The notes under the pieces: model-generated
Seen by the model: the letters and a program-made list of their open reading frames with translations, nothing else
The model's database searches: none
Told to the model about the DNA's origin: nothing
From: Clostridia bacterium
Lineage (GTDB): Bacteria > Bacillota > Clostridia > Christensenellales > UBA1242
Assembly: GCA_900766395.1 (NCBI GenBank)
Contig: CAAFWB010000056.1
Location: forward strand, 1 to 5,538
Length of the DNA: 5,538 nt
Direction: 5' to 3'
In this document: piece after piece, positions 3,898-5,538 of the stretch
Position numbering within the stretch: position 1 is the first letter of the stretch
Layout: the number at the start of each line of letters is the position of its first letter
Made by a program: the position numbers and the translations under genes

Positions 3898-5538
3898 ATG
3901 GAAGAAAAATTAATTGTTGTTGACGGAAATAGCTTGCTCAACCGTGCATTCTATGCTTTGCCGCTTCTCACAAACAGAAATGGCGAATTTTCAAATGCGG
4001 TCTATGGTTTTGCAAACATGTTAATCAAGGTCATAACCGAAACAAAACCAACAAAAATCTGTGTTGCGTTTGATTATGGCAAAAAGAATTTCAGGCACAC
4101 GCTTTATGCAGACTACAAAGGAACAAGAAAGAAAACGCCCGATGAACTCGTCGAGCAGTTTGGACTTGCAAAAAGAATGCTCTCATACATGGGCATCACA
4201 TATCTTGAAAAGTCTGGGATTGAGGCAGATGACATCATTGGACGAGTTGCAAAATCAACAAATATTCCAACAATAATTTTGTCTGGGGATAAAGATGTTT
4301 TGCAACTTATTGACCAGTCAACCGAAGTTTGGCTCACAAGAAAGGGAACAAGCGAGGTTGAAAAAATTGACCTTGAAAACCTAAAAATCAGATTTGGCTG
4401 GACGCCAAGTCAGGTCATTGATTTCAAAGCTCTTTGTGGGGAGACTTCTGACAACATTCCGGGGGTTGCTGGAATTGGAGAAAAGGGTGCCAATTCGCTC
4501 TTGCAAAGATTTGAAAGCCTTGACGGAGTCTATGAACATTTGGACGAAATTGAGGTCAAGGTAAAAAACAAGTTGATTGCGGGCAGAGATAGTGCCTATC
4601 TCTCTCAAAAACTTGCAACCATTGACATAAACTGTGACATTGATTTTGATGTTGACAAAATGGGATTTATATATCCATTTGGACAAGATGTGTTTGGTTT
4701 CTTTGAGGAATATGATTTTCGATCATTTCTCAAAAGAAAAGAGTTGTTTGCTGAGGTTTTTGAACCAAAACCTTATGAAAATCAAATTGATGTTGACGTT
4801 GTCAAACTCACTGATTTATCCATGCTTGACAGAATCCGCAAAATTGTTCAAGAAGAAAACAGATTTGCTTTTTCTGCGTTCGACAAGGTTGAGTTTGCGT
4901 TCACTCCAAACACTCGCTATGAAATTGAACAGGAATTTAATTTGTTCACGGACGGAGGAATGTTTGACGAGTGGATAAAATCGCTCAAAAGCATTTTTGA
5001 AAGTGACAAAATTCAAAAAGTGTTTTACGACACAAAAAAGGTTATGCACTTTTTGGAAAGATATGGAATTGAAATTAAGAAGCCATATTACGATTTGAGT
5101 GTCGCAAAATACTTGGAAGCTCAAGGTTTGAAACTATATAATGCAACTCTTTTTCCAGAACAATATTTTGATGAACAAAAAAGACTTGAAGAAAGTTTGA
5201 AAAATCTTGATTTGCAAAGACTTTATGACGAAATTGAAATGCCGCTTGTTGAAGTCTTGTTTGATATGGAAAAAGAAGGATTTAAGATTGACCTAAATCA
5301 ACTCTCAGACCTTTCTGTTCAATATAAAAAAGAACTTGATTCTCTTGAACAGCGAATAAAAGATGTCGTCGGGCATGAATTCAACTTGAATTCACCAAAA
5401 CAACTCGCGAGTGTGCTATTTGATGAACTTGGCTTATTTGCAAAAAACAACAAGAAGAAGTCAACAAGCGTTGATGTGCTAAATGAACTTGTTGGACAAC
5501 ATGAAATTGTTGAACTGATATTGCGGTATCGCAAGATA
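3898..5538 (+). CDS. polA: DNA polymerase I, N-terminal part (3' end of gene outside window)
   Basis: PolA fills gaps and removes RNA primers and flaps in replication and excision repair. The first 547 residues are visible. Residues 1-about 260 are the 5'-3' exonuclease: VVDGNSLLNRAFYALPLL (7-24) with D9, AFDYGKKNFRH with D59, YKGTRKKTPDEL (73-84), EADDIIG (109-115), SGDKDVLQL (129-137) and the helix-hairpin-helix CGETSDNIPGVAGIGEKGA (180-198). Residues about 290-420 correspond to the 3'-5' exonuclease domain but look inactive: where active enzymes have FDTE, this protein has FSAF (325-328), and the domain is short. The polymerase domain begins near LYDEIEMPLVEVLFDMEKEGFKID (442 on) and includes FNLNSPKQL (495-503) and STSVDVL. 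Catalytic motifs A, B and C lie beyond the edge. The ATG at 3898 starts exactly at the family N-terminus, and no in-frame start lies between the terminator and this codon. It is translated without a visible ribosome site. Confidence 0.96.
   Translation, partial: MEEKLIVVDGNSLLNRAFYALPLLTNRNGEFSNAVYGFANMLIKVITETKPTKICVAFDYGKKNFRHTLYADYKGTRKKTPDELVEQFGLAKRMLSYMGITYLEKSGIEADDIIGRVAKSTNIPTIILSGDKDVLQLIDQSTEVWLTRKGTSEVEKIDLENLKIRFGWTPSQVIDFKALCGETSDNIPGVAGIGEKGANSLLQRFESLDGVYEHLDEIEVKVKNKLIAGRDSAYLSQKLATIDINCDIDFDVDKMGFIYPFGQDVFGFFEEYDFRSFLKRKELFAEVFEPKPYENQIDVDVVKLTDLSMLDRIRKIVQEENRFAFSAFDKVEFAFTPNTRYEIEQEFNLFTDGGMFDEWIKSLKSIFESDKIQKVFYDTKKVMHFLERYGIEIKKPYYDLSVAKYLEAQGLKLYNATLFPEQYFDEQKRLEESLKNLDLQRLYDEIEMPLVEVLFDMEKEGFKIDLNQLSDLSVQYKKELDSLEQRIKDVVGHEFNLNSPKQLASVLFDELGLFAKNNKKKSTSVDVLNELVGQHEIVELILRYRKI

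Overview
The window is AT-rich, tightly packed bacterial DNA using the standard bacterial code (TGA and TAA are both real stops). Purine-rich Shine-Dalgarno sites, TTGACA/TATAAT-type promoters and hairpin-plus-T-run terminators point to a low-GC Gram-positive bacterium (Bacillota, perhaps an uncultured clostridial lineage). That placement is an inference from style and protein resemblance, not a proven taxonomy. No tRNA, rRNA, CRISPR array, insertion sequence or phage gene was seen, and no gene-free stretch exceeds about 125 bases.

Left part (1-1691, minus strand): a two-gene non-homologous end-joining operon. A short bacterial Ku gene (1691-894) is followed, with a one-base TGATG stop/start overlap, by a LigD-type ATP-dependent DNA ligase whose reading frame runs off the left edge (894-1). 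The visible part of LigD carries an N-terminal 3'-phosphoesterase domain followed by the start of the ligase adenylation domain. Ku would bind broken DNA ends and recruit LigD, which cleans 3' ends and seals the break.

Centre (1692-2583): a 122-base divergent promoter region with a full-consensus sigma-A-type promoter reading right and a weaker, overlapping candidate reading left toward Ku. The rightward promoter drives a 243-residue soluble protein of unknown function, closed by its own intrinsic terminator.

Right part (2584-5538, plus strand): a U32-family protein (401 residues) of the YegQ/YrrO/TrhP type, probably involved in hydroxylation of tRNA wobble uridine, with its own terminator. 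Then comes the 5' part of polA (DNA polymerase I), running off the right edge after 547 codons. polA has a good -10 box so close to its ATG that the transcript is predicted to be leaderless, and its internal 3'-5' exonuclease domain looks degenerate and shortened.

The window is mostly a housekeeping DNA-repair neighbourhood. The parts that merit attention are the unknown protein sharing a promoter region with Ku-LigD, the predicted leaderless polA start, the eroded proofreading domain, and a 15-bp repeat linking the Ku coding region with the divergent promoter. I see no convincing evidence of a wholly new multi-gene system.
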